DNA from: Bacteroidales bacterium
GTDB lineage: Bacteria > Bacteroidota > Bacteroidia > Bacteroidales > Paludibacteraceae
Reading direction: 5' to 3'
Length of the DNA stretch: 38,094 nt
Assembly: GCA_018066005.1 (NCBI GenBank)
Contig: JAGHSG010000080.1
Span: 1 to 38,094, forward strand
In this document: positions 1 through 9,551 of the stretch, one piece after another
Numbering within the stretch: position 1 is the first letter of the stretch
Layout of the letters: every line of letters begins with the position of its first letter
Program-made: the position numbers and the translations under genes
The notes under the pieces: model-generated
The model's input: the letters and a program-made list of their open reading frames with translations, nothing else
Databases searched by the model: none
What the model was told of the DNA's origin: nothing

Positions 1-34
1 TTTTTCGTTTTTTATTTTCTGTGTTTAAGATTTT

Positions 35-192
35 AACAAAAACCGACATCTACCCCTTGTGTTTGATGTTATGTCTTTTGCAAGCCATTGCTGCTGTCGC
101 TGTCAGCCAATCTTAGTGAGCAAGCTCCCTGATCTTTTCAGCCACCTACATTATCACCCTATCGGGTTAACATCAACCCCAAGGCGATAAAC
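35..192 (+). repeat. Structured repeat element, copy A
   Basis: This is one of five copies of a 150-158 bp element in the window. The left end reads AACAAAAACCG and the right end GGCGATAAAC. Just inside the ends, 55-71 pairs with 168-184 (15 of 17 positions). The interior holds a GCAA/TTGC mini-hairpin before TGCTGCTG, and GAGC-AA-GCTC, the counterpart of ATGC-AA-GCAT in copies D and E. About 215 bp, including flanks, is closely similar to the region of copy C at roughly 4205-4425, so the two form direct repeats around the GH94-GH130 pair. Function is unknown: a structured RNA or a non-autonomous mobile element are both possible. Confidence 0.7.
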
Positions 193-303
193 AACGCGCT
201 TTGCGCTAAAAACAATTCATCAGTAGCCACGCCAGTGGCGCATCAATTCAGCAATTCATCATTTAGCCCTTTGGGGTCCCCGACACGCTTGCGCTTTATT
301 TCT
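193..303. repeat. Octamer/hairpin mosaic between two convergent elements
   Basis: No gene is visible. The stretch lies between copy A (plus) and copy B (minus), whose CGATAAAC ends both face it. It contains a small palindrome (GCGC-TTT-GCGC, 196-206), an octamer ATTCATCA (215-222), a 15-bp insert 223-237 with the hairpin GCCAC-GCCA-GTGGC, then GCGCATCA, ATTCAGCA and ATTCATCA (238-261). A further word at about 265-293 (GGGGTCCCCGACACGCTTGC) recurs inverted near 14566-14600. The layout of 15-bp hairpin insert followed by GCGCATCA is repeated inside the U32 peptidase gene at 37372-37418. Confidence 0.6.
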
Positions 304-458
304 GTTTATCGTCTTGAAGAGGATGATGCCTTCTGGAGGAAGGTGATGGTATGAGGACAGGATTGTATAGGAAAACGTGTTTTCATGGAAAATCATGAAC
401 TCATAGCAGCAGGTACAATAGTACTCATCCTATTCAAGAGGTTTTTATGGTTTTTGTC
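304..458 (-). repeat. Structured repeat element, copy B
   Basis: This copy is in the minus orientation. On the plus strand it starts with GTTTATCGTC and ends GAGGTTTTTATGGTTTTTGT. The outer stem pairs 313-327 (CTTGAAGAGGATGAT) with 424-438 (CTCATCCTATTCAAG), imperfect at two positions. Inside are AGCAGCAG, a GTAC-AATA-GTAC hairpin and a TTCATG/CATGAA hairpin. It is most similar to copy D (14332-14485), which lies in the opposite orientation. It sits just beyond the 3' end of the GH130 gene, and its T-rich outer end could also help end plus-strand transcription, but this is inference. Confidence 0.68.
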
Positions 459-462
459 TATT

Positions 463-1634
463 TTATTCCCTCAGCGCAGCGTTCTTATTCTTATCAATCA
501 GTGCATTAATAGTCTTTACGGACTCTCCTGTGGTAAGCCCGTCCTTAGGTGTATTCATGCAATAATCCACGAGTTGCTCCACGGTTGTAGTAGCCACGTG
601 CATACGTGTGTCGGAAGACGCGTAGTAAATCAGAATACGTCCGTCAGGGTCCTTTATCCAACCGTTGGTAAACAGCACGTTCATCACGTCGCCGATATAT
701 TCTTCTCCCTGCGGTGCCATGAAATAGCCGCCGGGGGTGGCGATAGGGCGCCATGGTTCATCCAAGGCAGTCATGTATAGATATAATACATAGCGTAATC
801 CGCTGGCGCATCCGCGCACGCCGTGTGCGAGGTGCAGCCAACCGCGGTCGGTCTTGATAGGATGAGGACCTTCACCGTTCTTAACTTCTTTGATAGTGTG
901 GTATAGCGTGCGTCGATGATGGTTTCTTCTTTCACCTCGGCATGCGTCATATCATCTACGAGTGCCCAACCTATGCCGCCACCGTTTCCGGCGTCGATAA
1001 AGCCGTCTTGCGGTCGGGTGTAGAGGGCATACTTACCTTGCACAAACTCGGGGTGCAGCACCACGTTACGCTGTTGGGACTTCGTTTTCAGGTCTGGCAG
1101 CCGTTGCCATGTGACGAGGTCTTTGGTTCGCGCTATTCCGCAAGTGGCTGTAGCAGCACTCAAGTCACCCGGGCATGAGTCGTCGTGCCGTTCTACGCAG
1201 AACAGACCATATATCCATCCGTCCTCGTGTTGGGTGAGACGCATGTCGTATATGTTGGTTGCGGGGATGGTGTCTTCGGGCATAGTGATAGGACGTTCCC
1301 AGAAGCGGAAATTATCAATACCGTTAGGGGATTCGGCTACGGCGAAGAAAGACTTGCGGTCGTTTCCCTCTACGCGGCATACGAGCAGGTATTTGCCATT
1401 GAGGTAGATAGCACCGCTATTAAGGACAGCATTTACTCCGATGCGTTCCATCAGATAGGGGTTGGTCTCGGGGTTGAAATCGAATCGCCACGTGAGGGGA
1501 GCATGAGCGGCTGTCAGAATAGGGTACTGATAGCGTGTGTAAATACCGTTGATACTTGGCAGGGGTACATTTTCCCTTGATAGTAAGTTTTCTTGTTGTT
1601 GTAATAAAAAGTTTTTACGTTCTATAAAATTCAT
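463..1634 (-). pseudogene. GH130 4-O-beta-D-mannosyl-D-glucose phosphorylase, frameshifted
   Basis: Glycoside hydrolase family 130 enzymes of this type split mannosyl-glucose with phosphate into Man-1-P and glucose in the cytoplasm. No signal peptide is present. The N-terminal part (1634 down to about 900) has the family core, including the YDMR motif at residues 129-132 whose Asp130 is the expected proton donor, followed by LVTWQRL. The C-terminal part continues in another frame to 463, with the family segments [16 protein letters not shown] and HLAHGVRG. Restoring a single base near 898-906 (between DARY and HTIKEV) gives 390 residues, matching the family length. The gene starts 14 bp after the GH94 stop, so the two are probably cotranscribed. 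The lesion may be real decay or a sequencing indel. Family assignment is firm; exact substrate is inferred from the mannan locus. Confidence 0.85.
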
Positions 1635-1647
1635 AGTGTATGTTTTT

Positions 1648-4110
1648 TTATAATTCGACTGTTATTTGATGTTTACCGGGTAGGTATGGTATTAGATTAC
1701 CCTGTATGCTTTGTCCGTCCATATAAAGTTGTTTAACGCCGCATTGGTGTTTATTGGTATTTCGGACGGTGATGGTGTATTCTCCTCCGCGTATAATCCG
1801 GTGTACGGTGTATTCGCTCAAGTGAGACGGAATACAGGGGTCTATGCGCAAGCCATTGAGTTGGGGTTGGATACCGAGTATATACTGTGTGATAGTGAGC
1901 CAGTTCCACGCTGCTGTACCTGTCAGCCACGAGTTCTTGCCTTCACCGGGTTTAGCGGCATCTTTACCTGCCACCATCTGACAATACACATATGGTTCCA
2001 CTTTATGCAGGTCCTGATCTTCTATCCATGCGGGACATATCTTGGTATAGTGCTGCCAAGCGTCGTCGCCGCGTCCGGCGAGAGTCTCGCCTATGATGAC
2101 CCACGGGTTGTTGTGGCAGAAGATACCGGCGTTCTCTTTGTATCCGGCGGGGTATGAACTTATCTCACCCATCTCGACATGATAGGTAGTGAAGGCGGGA
2201 TGATTGAGCACCATGCCGTGCTGCGTGTCAAGGTAGCGTTTGCAACTATCCAGTGCGCGGTCGCATAGTCCTTCATCGGCACCGATGCGGGCCATGGTGC
2301 AGAAACCCTGTGACTCGATAAATATCTTACCTTCTTCGTTCTCGTTAGAACCTATTTTGTGTCCGTAGTAATCGTAGGCGCGTAAGAACCACTCTCCGTC
2401 CCAGCCATATTGCTTAACGGCTTGCTCCATGTGTTCGATGGCTTGTGTTATCTCGCTATCGGGCATCAGTTCGGCGAGTTGCCGTCCGCAATAGACAAAT
2501 AGTCCGGCTATCATGAGGGACTCGGCTTGACTGCCTTCGGTCTTGTTCTCTGTTGTCTGGAACGACTCGTTGGAGTCCATACTGAAGCAGTTGAGGTTGA
2601 GACAGTCGTTCCAGTCGGCTCGTCCGATGAGGGGCAGTCCGTGAGGACCGAGGTTATGGGTTACGTGGCGGAAGGATATGAGCAGGTGTTCGCGAAGTGA
2701 TACTTCGCTGCCGGCTTGGTTGTCAAAAGGCACGGGTTCGTCCAATATGCTATAATCACCGGTTTCTTTGAGGTATGCCATCGTACCAAAGATGAGCCAC
2801 ATGGGGTCGTCGTTAAATCCGCCGCCTATGTCGTTGTTGCCGCGTTTGGATAGGGGTTGGTATTGGTGGTAACACCCACCGTCTGGGAATTGTGTGGCGG
2901 CAATGTCCAATATACGTTGTCGTGCCCGTTCCGGTACTTGGTGAACAAAACCGACAAGGTCTTGGTTGGAGTCGCGGAATCCCATACCGCGACCTATGCC
3001 GCTCTCAAAGAACGAGGCGGAGCGGGAGAAACAGAATGTGATGAAGCATTGATATTGATTCCATATATTAACCATACGGTCCAAGCGTGGGTCGGTAGAG
3101 TGGATGGTGAAGTAGGACAATAATTTATCCCACCAAATCTTTAACTCCTGAAAAGCCGCCTCTACCTGCTCCGTGGTGCTAAACCGGTTGATTAACCTAT
3201 GAGCCTCCGTCTTGTTGATAAGTGTATGGTCGCTATCTTGGGAACAAATCAGTTCACCGCGTTCTTTGCGAATCATCTCATCATTGTCAAATTTGCGGTC
3301 CTGCGGGTTTTCTGCGTAGCCGAGTAGGAAGATGAGGTCGGTGGATTCGCCGGGTGCAAGTGTTACTTGTACGAAGTGTGAGGCGATGGGGCTCCATCCG
3401 TGAGCGAGTGAGTTGCCGGCGGTGCCGGTCAGGACCTGTTGCGGGTTGGAGAAGTCGTTGTATAGTCCGATAAAACTCTCGCGGTCGGTATCAAATCCGT
3501 CAGCGGGTCGGTTGGTGAGTGCGTAGAAAGCGTAATGGTCGCGTCGTTCTTTGTATTCGGTCTTGTGGTAGATGACGTTGCGTTGGTCTATCTCCACTTC
3601 TCCGGTGGACCAGTTACGTTGAAAGTTCTCCATGTCGGTGACGGCATTCCAAAGACACCATTCTTGCAAACTATACACTTGCAGTTGTTTGACGGTGTCG
3701 GAGCGGTTGGTGAGAGTGAGGCGATGTACTTCGGCGTTGGTTTGTAGCGGGACGAAGAGCAGAAGGGATGCTTCGATGCCGTTTTTCTGTCCGGTGATGC
3801 GTGTGTAGTTGAGTCCGTGTCGGCACTCGTAGCTATCTAAGGGTGTCTTGCAGGGTTTCCAACCGGGGTTCCAGATGGTGTCTCCGTCTTTGATGTAGAA
3901 GTACCGTCCTCCGGCATCCATAGGTACGCCGTTGTAGCGGTAGCGTGTTATTCGGCGAAACTTGGCATCTTTGTAAAAACTGTATCCGCCACCGGTGTTG
4001 CTGACCAAACCGAAGAATTCCTCCTGCCCGAGGTAGTTAATCCATGGGAAGGGGGTAGCGGGCTTTGTAATCACAAACTCGCGATGTATGTCGTCAAAAT
4101 GTCCGTACAT
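1648..4110 (-). CDS. GH94 cellobiose phosphorylase
   Basis: This 820-residue cytoplasmic enzyme should phosphorolyse cellobiose (or a related beta-1,4 disaccharide) to Glc-1-P and glucose. The start at 4110 ([14 protein letters not shown]) is chosen over an upstream in-frame ATG at 4173 because GH94 proteins begin here. Visible family features are the N-terminal beta-sandwich ([30 protein letters not shown], residues 23-60), the (alpha/alpha)6 barrel with [10 protein letters not shown] (about 378-387) and RADWNDCLN (about 497-505), which carries the general-acid Asp, and the late EGKNSW. No signal peptide is present. It lies directly upstream of GH130 on the same strand. Next to mannanases, it fits glucomannan use, where backbone cleavage yields glucose-containing disaccharides. 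Cellobionate or chitobiose phosphorylase is possible but less likely. Confidence 0.9.
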   Translation of the reverse strand: MYGHFDDIHREFVITKPATPFPWINYLGQEEFFGLVSNTGGGYSFYKDAKFRRITRYRYNGVPMDAGGRYFYIKDGDTIWNPGWKPCKTPLDSYECRHGLNYTRITGQKNGIEASLLLFVPLQTNAEVHRLTLTNRSDTVKQLQVYSLQEWCLWNAVTDMENFQRNWSTGEVEIDQRNVIYHKTEYKERRDHYAFYALTNRPADGFDTDRESFIGLYNDFSNPQQVLTGTAGNSLAHGWSPIASHFVQVTLAPGESTDLIFLLGYAENPQDRKFDNDEMIRKERGELICSQDSDHTLINKTEAHRLINRFSTTEQVEAAFQELKIWWDKLLSYFTIHSTDPRLDRMVNIWNQYQCFITFCFSRSASFFESGIGRGMGFRDSNQDLVGFVHQVPERARQRILDIAATQFPDGGCYHQYQPLSKRGNNDIGGGFNDDPMWLIFGTMAYLKETGDYSILDEPVPFDNQAGSEVSLREHLLISFRHVTHNLGPHGLPLIGRADWNDCLNLNCFSMDSNESFQTTENKTEGSQAESLMIAGLFVYCGRQLAELMPDSEITQAIEHMEQAVKQYGWDGEWFLRAYDYYGHKIGSNENEEGKIFIESQGFCTMARIGADEGLCDRALDSCKRYLDTQHGMVLNHPAFTTYHVEMGEISSYPAGYKENAGIFCHNNPWVIIGETLAGRGDDAWQHYTKICPAWIEDQDLHKVEPYVYCQMVAGKDAAKPGEGKNSWLTGTAAWNWLTITQYILGIQPQLNGLRIDPCIPSHLSEYTVHRIIRGGEYTITVRNTNKHQCGVKQLYMDGQSIQGNLIPYLPGKHQITVEL

Positions 4111-4163
4111 GATTGTGTGTAGTTTTGTTGCACATATTCTTCGTCCGTTACCATCGTGTTCAA

Positions 4164-4194
4164 GTCCTAACAATGTCCTAACATAGTCCTAACA
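4164..4194. promoter_or_regulatory. Three 9-bp direct repeats at 11-bp spacing upstream of GH94
   Basis: GTCCTAACA occurs at 4164, 4175 and 4186, exactly 11 bp apart (TGTTAGGAC on the coding strand), 54-84 bp upstream of the GH94 start. Helical-turn phasing in a 5' region suggests a regulator-binding array. Similar 11-bp phased arrays occur in gene-free DNA at 16638-16740, so they could instead be part of the local microrepeat habit. Confidence 0.45.
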
Positions 4195-4236
4195 TGAACG
4201 GGCGATGAGTTTTTTATTTCCTGTGTTTGAGTGTTT

Positions 4237-4392
4237 AACAAAAACCGAGATTTACCCCTTGTGGTTGATGTTATGTCTTTGCAAGCCATTGATGCTATAG
4301 TTGTCTGCAAATCTTAGTGAGCAAGTTCCCTAATCTTTTCAGTCATCTACATCATCCCCTATCGGGTTAGCATCAATCACAAGGCGATAAAC
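4237..4392 (+). repeat. Structured repeat element, copy C
   Basis: The left end is AACAAAAACCG and the right end GGCGATAAAC. The outer stem CCTTGTGGTTGATGTTA pairs with TAGCATCAATCACAAGG. The two positions that differ from perfect pairing are G-U wobbles only if the plus strand is the RNA. The inner GAGC-AA-GTTC hairpin also has a wobble in that sense. The copy is closely related to copy A. It occupies most of the 333-bp gap between the GH94 start and the end of the 126-residue gene. Confidence 0.68.
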
Positions 4393-4414
4393 AACGCTTC
4401 GCTTCAAAAACAAT

Positions 4415-4454
4415 TTCCATCATTCCATCAATTCATCAGTCCATCAGTCCATCA
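4415..4454. repeat. Five-unit octamer array overlapping a stop codon
   Basis: There are five 8-bp units: TTCCATCA, TTCCATCA, ATTCATCA, GTCCATCA, GTCCATCA. The array follows element C and runs into the 3' end of the 126-residue gene, supplying its last codons and its stop (4444-4446). The small hairpin GCCGC-TT-GCGGC (4458-4469) follows inside the gene. Confidence 0.7.
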
Positions 4455-4824
4455 ATAGCCGCTTGCGGCGTAAGTATGTCACCACCCCAGCCAACGCAGC
4501 CATCAGCAGCAACGGCAGCACAGCATCGCCGATAGGATCAACAAATGGTTTGTTATAATCTGTACCCCCAGTTGTCTCTGCCCCACCGGGACCACCACTT
4601 TCACCTTCTTTTCTTGCTCCTGCTCTCCGCCCGGACGTAGGAGACGATGCTCCTACGTCGTAGATGGTAGAGGAATAAGAAGATGTACCCGTACCGGAAG
4701 AGCCGCTCATGACAGTCGTGTTATTGACGGACTGAAATTCGTATGTCGGCATGTCGGTATAACCTTGTGCAACAACAGCGGTTGTTACAAGAACGAATGC
4801 AATAATACTAATGTTCTTTTTCAT
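4444..4824 (-). CDS. Small secreted protein with C-terminal sorting-signal-like tail
   Basis: This 126-residue protein is not recognised as a named family. It has a clear signal peptide (MKKNISIIAFVLVTTAVVAQ), a low-complexity Gly/Ser/Thr-rich middle (residues about 38-85) and a tripartite C-terminus: a short polar motif DPIGD (about 96-100), a hydrophobic helix AVLPLLLMAALAGVVTYL and a basic end RRKR. This order (motif, membrane segment, basic cluster) is that of C-terminal sorting signals such as LPXTG or PEP-CTERM, but the PxGD motif is different, and simple membrane anchoring is equally possible. It starts 17 bp after the giant protein gene and is probably cotranscribed, which suggests a joint surface role. 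The last residues LLMD and the stop codon are encoded by an octamer array. Confidence 0.65.
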   Translation of the reverse strand: MKKNISIIAFVLVTTAVVAQGYTDMPTYEFQSVNNTTVMSGSSGTGTSSYSSTIYDVGASSPTSGRRAGARKEGESGGPGGAETTGGTDYNKPFVDPIGDAVLPLLLMAALAGVVTYLRRKRLLMD

Positions 4825-4841
4825 AATCGTACCTTATATGT

Positions 4842-7800
4842 TTATTTTACATGTTGTCCAACAGCGTTGTATAGTACACCATTTCTCAGGATATATACTT
4901 TGTCATCCATAATGAACTTAAATACACCTTCGGCATCGACATTAAGTGCCTCCACTACAGGAATGAGTGTAGGAGTGGAACCGCCACCCACTAATCTGAG
5001 TCGTGGAGCATTGGCTTTCGTTTCTGCACTGGCTTGTATATAGCAGTGGAACGGCAGAATTTCCGGGTGGTCGGTCAGCACAAACTCGGTGTGGTCATCA
5101 TTCAGCACGTACGCGTCGTATGGGTAAACGGGAACAACCGAGTTATTAGCCACATAGTGATAAGTGGGTTTCGTGCCATCTGTTGGCCAACTGCCATGAT
5201 CAACCGTAGCATCTTCAAAACCAAGTACTTCAGTAGAACCGGTCATACCGTATGTGATGTAAGTGTTTTTGAAATACCCGTCACTTTGTGTGCTGGTAAA
5301 TTCAAGGATATACGGAGTATTGGCTTGTGGTTTTTCATTAATCGTCATCTCCCAGCGTTGTCTAAATTCAGTTCCGATAACTGTAGCCTTTTCTTCATGC
5401 TTTAGTTCTTCCAGAACGAAGTAACCGGCTCTGACTGTCCATTTGTCGCCATCATGTTGCCGTATAGCAGGATAGATGTCATACATGTTATGGTTTTTAG
5501 GATCTTCCACTTGGATAGACGTTGCGGTGAAAGGTAGAGCAAAGTCTTCCCAAACATCCAATTGTTTTACTTGACGGATATGTTTAACAGAGGTCTTTAC
5601 TTCTACATTCTCTTCGTTATTGGCTTGACCGCCATCGTAGATAATGAGGTTGTTCACACCGCAAACAGGTATCTCCTTGGTCTCACCTGAATTGATGGTG
5701 AATGTTTCTGTCGATAATTCGTGACAGAAGACGTTTTGATTAGCAGTAATCTTGATTTGGTCAAATGCAGCAGATTCGCCTCCTGTAGCATGCAAGCAGA
5801 TAATAATGTCTTGTGGTTGAGAAATTGTATATCCCGTCAAGGCTTTAGATTCCTTAAACGGCCATGTATCAGGACCATGATTTCCATCAGAAACGCTTTG
5901 ACTATATTTTGCGTAATGTACACCATGATAAATCAAATCATTACTTGCTCCTGTTTCATCTTTATAGTAGATAGACAAAGTTTGAGTTAAATCTGAATTA
6001 GAAGCAATCCACATTGAGAATGAATAAGTTGCAGCGGCTGGAAGTTTGGTCATATAATACATAGCATGATTAGTACATTTCTTATAGTCGTAGTATCCAG
6101 CCTCATGATATCCTGTGTAATAATCATGATATGCTCCACAACTACCGCCGTGCGGTATTTCATAAGGAAGTTGATCTTCGGAAGTTACCGTGTTATATTC
6201 TATATAACCATCCTCGCATTGGATAATATACGTATCTACGCACTCAACAGGAGCATAAATGGCTTTCAATTTGAGGTCCTGAGCCGGCATCGTGAAGGTC
6301 AGTGGGTTGTCGTGCTCGTGTCCTGTAATAGGTGCAGTACCGGATACTTGCTTCCAATGACTGAAGTTATAATCTAACTTATAGTCTTTATCCGAAACAA
6401 ATGCTTCCAAAGTAACTTGACCACCAATAGGATAAGTACCACCACCAGTGACTTCGCTACCAGGCTTACCAAACTCTGTAGTTACTGTATAAATTTGATC
6501 AAATGTAGCTGTCCAAGTGATAGCTTGGGTTTGAGCATTGGCGTAGATAGTGCGCGTGATCTCACGATTACCGTCAATCCATTGAACGAAGCCATAACCC
6601 TCATCAGGCGTAGCCGTCAAGACAACGGGAGTATTAGCTGTCAAATCGCCTCCTGTGTAAGGTTCATCATTAACGGTAGCAGCAATCGTACCATTGGGGC
6701 AAGTGCCTAAGGTGATGTGATAAGTAACAATATCTTCCTCCGAGTTAGCATAGACGGTGTAGTTGTCTGTAGCCGGCATATCGAAGGTATAAGAAGAGGT
6801 TGTTGCCAACTCTTCACCTCCGGCATCTTCCGTCCAATTAGTGAACTTATAGCCCTGATCAGCAGTAGCGGTAACAGTTACGCTCTCGCCTTCGGCATAT
6901 TGACCTGCACCGGTAACAGAAGCGATGTGCTCATCATGATTTACTACGAGCGTATATACACGTACGAAGTTGGCAGTGATGGTCTCGGTGGCATTTACGA
7001 TGCGAGCGTAAGTTGCTTCCGTAGAAACCTCTACGTCATTGACCGTCCAATTAACGAAGCGATAATTGTCTTCCGGAGTAGCAGTAAGAGTTACTTCTGT
7101 GCCCTTTTCTAAGCCGGTAGTTGTTGCAGGGTAGGTTTTTACCGTACCGCTCTCGTCAGGAGATACCACAACTGTCAAATCTACAGGAGGAACAATCGGT
7201 TCTTGAGATGTTACATTCGTTGCTTGGATTTCGGAGAAGAGAACAGTGCCAGTCAAACTGCTCATTCCCCACCCATCTTTGGAATAGTTCATCCAAATTT
7301 CAAAGCCGGATGTTGCAGTGGCAGCGGTAGCGTCTTCTACATAGAAATATTCCCAAGCGCCATTGGTTGAAGGCAGTTTACATACGATTCCATGTTCACC
7401 ACCGACATTGAATTCCATATAGATATTATCATCCGCCATGTACCAGAACGCATAACCGGTAGCTTTGGCATTAGCCGAGTAATTAGCATCGGTTGGAACG
7501 GTATATGCGCTATAATCACTTGTGGACTGGAAGTTAATAGCGTATTGTAGAACATTATGTTGGAATGAGCCTGTATTATCAGCAATAGAAGTAATCGTTA
7601 TGCGGTCTAGGTTACTATGTCTGTCAATATGCGAACCAACGTTGGTACTTGTACCGGTAGCAATCAGATTGTGTACCTCGTCAAAGACGAAGTGTGCAAC
7701 AACGGCAACGTCCTTTGTTGGCATGGGGAATTTCAGCGGATTTGCTTTGGCTTGTTGATCGGTCAATTCCACATCTGTTGAAGACCAATGATCAAAGCGA

Positions 7801-9551
7801 TACTGATTGTTATCTACGATAGCAGTTACTTGAGCTTCACGACCTTCGCCCACTTGTTGAGTAGTTGGATCTACATGACCCCAAGACGATTGTTCATCAG
7901 CTACAGAAGCGGTCAGGGTGTGTTTAGTAACCTCTGTATCAAAGTAAGCGGTAAGAGTTACATTTTTAGCAGGCATCGGATAGTTAAACGATGCATCAGT
8001 AGATACAACAGTTTCACCTTCCTTCCAAGCAACAAATTCATAGCCTGATTTAGCCGTAACGTTGATAGGAGCCAAAGCACCTTTTGTATATGCACCTGCA
8101 CCGGTTGCATTTTCTCCCTTTTCGGGGTCATTAATTTCCAGTTTTAGTTCATAGCGAGGAGTTGTAGTACATAAGACATCGTTTGTAGTTGAAATATCAA
8201 TATAGTCAAAACGAGCATCATTCTGAGCCCATAAACCGATAATATAATTACCGGGGTCTAAAGTTTTATTATATGTAGCCGTTGTAAATGGTTTTTGCCA
8301 ACCACTAGAAGCAAATTTGTCACTAGATATACGTAAATAATTTTTACCTGTGTTGGTCACTTGAATATCTCCACTTTCTTGTGTTTCTTTATAAATCCTA
8401 ATCTTGGAATAAGTATCTTGCGAGTTGGCATAACGAATCTGCATAGTTAGAGCAGCTTGTTCATCACCGGAAATAGATAACGGTATATATATTTCACTGC
8501 CAGCATCTTCATGTACAGTCAACATATATCCACTACCGGAATATTCTCCACGCTCATTATTATTTCCAAATGTAGCCGTTTTTGGACCTGCAACGCCTGA
8601 ATTAACGATAGTAAGTTTGTCGTAAGGAATCATAGCGTCTTCACATTCCAATTCCTTATGTTTAGTACACTCGACTATCGGTGCCACTGCAAATTGTGCG
8701 TAGTAAGTTACATTGCCTGTAGGAATGGTCGATTCAGTAATTTGATTACCACCAGTTGCAGCATCAAACCAACCTGTCATGTTATAGTTATCACGTGTTG
8801 CCTCGGGTAATGTACCTATAGCATCACCGGCATAAATGTCTTTACTTGCTGTAGCACAAGTACCGCCGTTGGTAGTAGCATCAAAAGTGATGGTATATTG
8901 TGGAATGGCTGCAAAGTTAGCAACAATAGTGGTTGCTTTATTTGGCATTGTGTACGTATAATTGGCTTCAGTAGAAACTGCTTCTCCTGCAACCGTCCAA
9001 TTGACAAAGCGGCAATGCTCATTAGGTGTAGCGGTTAATGAAACCTCTTCATCTTTGGCATATTTACCGGTACCTGTAGCAGTACCCATGTTGTCGTCAT
9101 TCACACTAACGGTTAAGTCGTATTTAGGAACTTCCACCTTTACATTTGTGGTAATATTGAGGTTGCTATTTACCGGCAGTGTGCAAGGATTTTGGGTATA
9201 GGTGTTCTTACCGTCAGAGAAGTTGTCAAAGTCGTAACCGGTGGCTTTTTCCCAAGTAAAGATAACTTGTGTTCCTTCGGGCACTTCGTCACCGCTATTG
9301 ATAGTAGCACCATCCTTAATCTGTGCCGAAGTAGAACCTTGACTTGGTGGGGTGAATGTTACGGTGTGGTTAATGAATTTCTCTGTAATCTCTGTGGCAC
9401 GGATTTCAGTAATATAGAATGTGCCACTATTTACGGATGTTACCGTTTGACCACTTTGACCAGGCCAGTTTTTTGCTTCATCTGTACCATTGACATAGAT
9501 ACGGATGTGGTCACGATTCCAACCATTAGCAGCATTATTCGCTACATACAT
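4842..9551 (-). CDS. Giant secreted modular protein, C-terminal part (frame 2)
   Basis: This 1,569-codon frame has no signal peptide and continues the protein encoded at 9542-14119 after a one-base frameshift near 9584/9585. Contents in order: end of a GFGFWY-type module; InlB-B-like repeats (TATPxxxxxFxxW pattern) and one Listeria-Bacteroides-type repeat; a Cys-bounded CBM6/35-like module (about residues 294-461); two more InlB-like repeats; a second GYAFWY-type module (about 617-782); four further InlB-like repeats; another Cys-bounded module (about 1102-1276, from ECVDTYIIQCEDG to NQNVFC); then a Bacteroidales-type C-terminal region ending FKFIMDDKVYILRNGVLYNA, a short tail also seen on two other proteins here. 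Likely an extracellular or surface protein binding polysaccharide. No catalytic domain was recognised. Confidence 0.75.
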   Translation of the reverse strand: MYVANNAANGWNRDHIRIYVNGTDEAKNWPGQSGQTVTSVNSGTFYITEIRATEITEKFINHTVTFTPPSQGSTSAQIKDGATINSGDEVPEGTQVIFTWEKATGYDFDNFSDGKNTYTQNPCTLPVNSNLNITTNVKVEVPKYDLTVSVNDDNMGTATGTGKYAKDEEVSLTATPNEHCRFVNWTVAGEAVSTEANYTYTMPNKATTIVANFAAIPQYTITFDATTNGGTCATASKDIYAGDAIGTLPEATRDNYNMTGWFDAATGGNQITESTIPTGNVTYYAQFAVAPIVECTKHKELECEDAMIPYDKLTIVNSGVAGPKTATFGNNNERGEYSGSGYMLTVHEDAGSEIYIPLSISGDEQAALTMQIRYANSQDTYSKIRIYKETQESGDIQVTNTGKNYLRISSDKFASSGWQKPFTTATYNKTLDPGNYIIGLWAQNDARFDYIDISTTNDVLCTTTPRYELKLEINDPEKGENATGAGAYTKGALAPINVTAKSGYEFVAWKEGETVVSTDASFNYPMPAKNVTLTAYFDTEVTKHTLTASVADEQSSWGHVDPTTQQVGEGREAQVTAIVDNNQYRFDHWSSTDVELTDQQAKANPLKFPMPTKDVAVVAHFVFDEVHNLIATGTSTNVGSHIDRHSNLDRITITSIADNTGSFQHNVLQYAINFQSTSDYSAYTVPTDANYSANAKATGYAFWYMADDNIYMEFNVGGEHGIVCKLPSTNGAWEYFYVEDATAATATSGFEIWMNYSKDGWGMSSLTGTVLFSEIQATNVTSQEPIVPPVDLTVVVSPDESGTVKTYPATTTGLEKGTEVTLTATPEDNYRFVNWTVNDVEVSTEATYARIVNATETITANFVRVYTLVVNHDEHIASVTGAGQYAEGESVTVTATADQGYKFTNWTEDAGGEELATTSSYTFDMPATDNYTVYANSEEDIVTYHITLGTCPNGTIAATVNDEPYTGGDLTANTPVVLTATPDEGYGFVQWIDGNREITRTIYANAQTQAITWTATFDQIYTVTTEFGKPGSEVTGGGTYPIGGQVTLEAFVSDKDYKLDYNFSHWKQVSGTAPITGHEHDNPLTFTMPAQDLKLKAIYAPVECVDTYIIQCEDGYIEYNTVTSEDQLPYEIPHGGSCGAYHDYYTGYHEAGYYDYKKCTNHAMYYMTKLPAAATYSFSMWIASNSDLTQTLSIYYKDETGASNDLIYHGVHYAKYSQSVSDGNHGPDTWPFKESKALTGYTISQPQDIIICLHATGGESAAFDQIKITANQNVFCHELSTETFTINSGETKEIPVCGVNNLIIYDGGQANNEENVEVKTSVKHIRQVKQLDVWEDFALPFTATSIQVEDPKNHNMYDIYPAIRQHDGDKWTVRAGYFVLEELKHEEKATVIGTEFRQRWEMTINEKPQANTPYILEFTSTQSDGYFKNTYITYGMTGSTEVLGFEDATVDHGSWPTDGTKPTYHYVANNSVVPVYPYDAYVLNDDHTEFVLTDHPEILPFHCYIQASAETKANAPRLRLVGGGSTPTLIPVVEALNVDAEGVFKFIMDDKVYILRNGVLYNAVGQHVK

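Noticed and set aside
35-192. Integron attC site as an explanation for the 150-bp element
   Set aside because: No GTTRRRY/RYYYAAC core pair, no integrase gene and no cassette structure; elements lie on both strands beside unrelated genes.
385-780. Plus-strand open frame of 131 codons
   Set aside because: It begins within repeat element B and then runs antisense to the conserved GH130 C-terminal part; its translation resembles no protein.
1711-2157. Long plus-strand open frames opposite GH94 and the giant gene
   Set aside because: They are antisense shadows caused by codon bias; the minus strand carries the conserved motifs.
4415-4454. CRISPR-like array
   Set aside because: Units are 8 bp and contiguous, with no unique spacers and no cas genes in the window.
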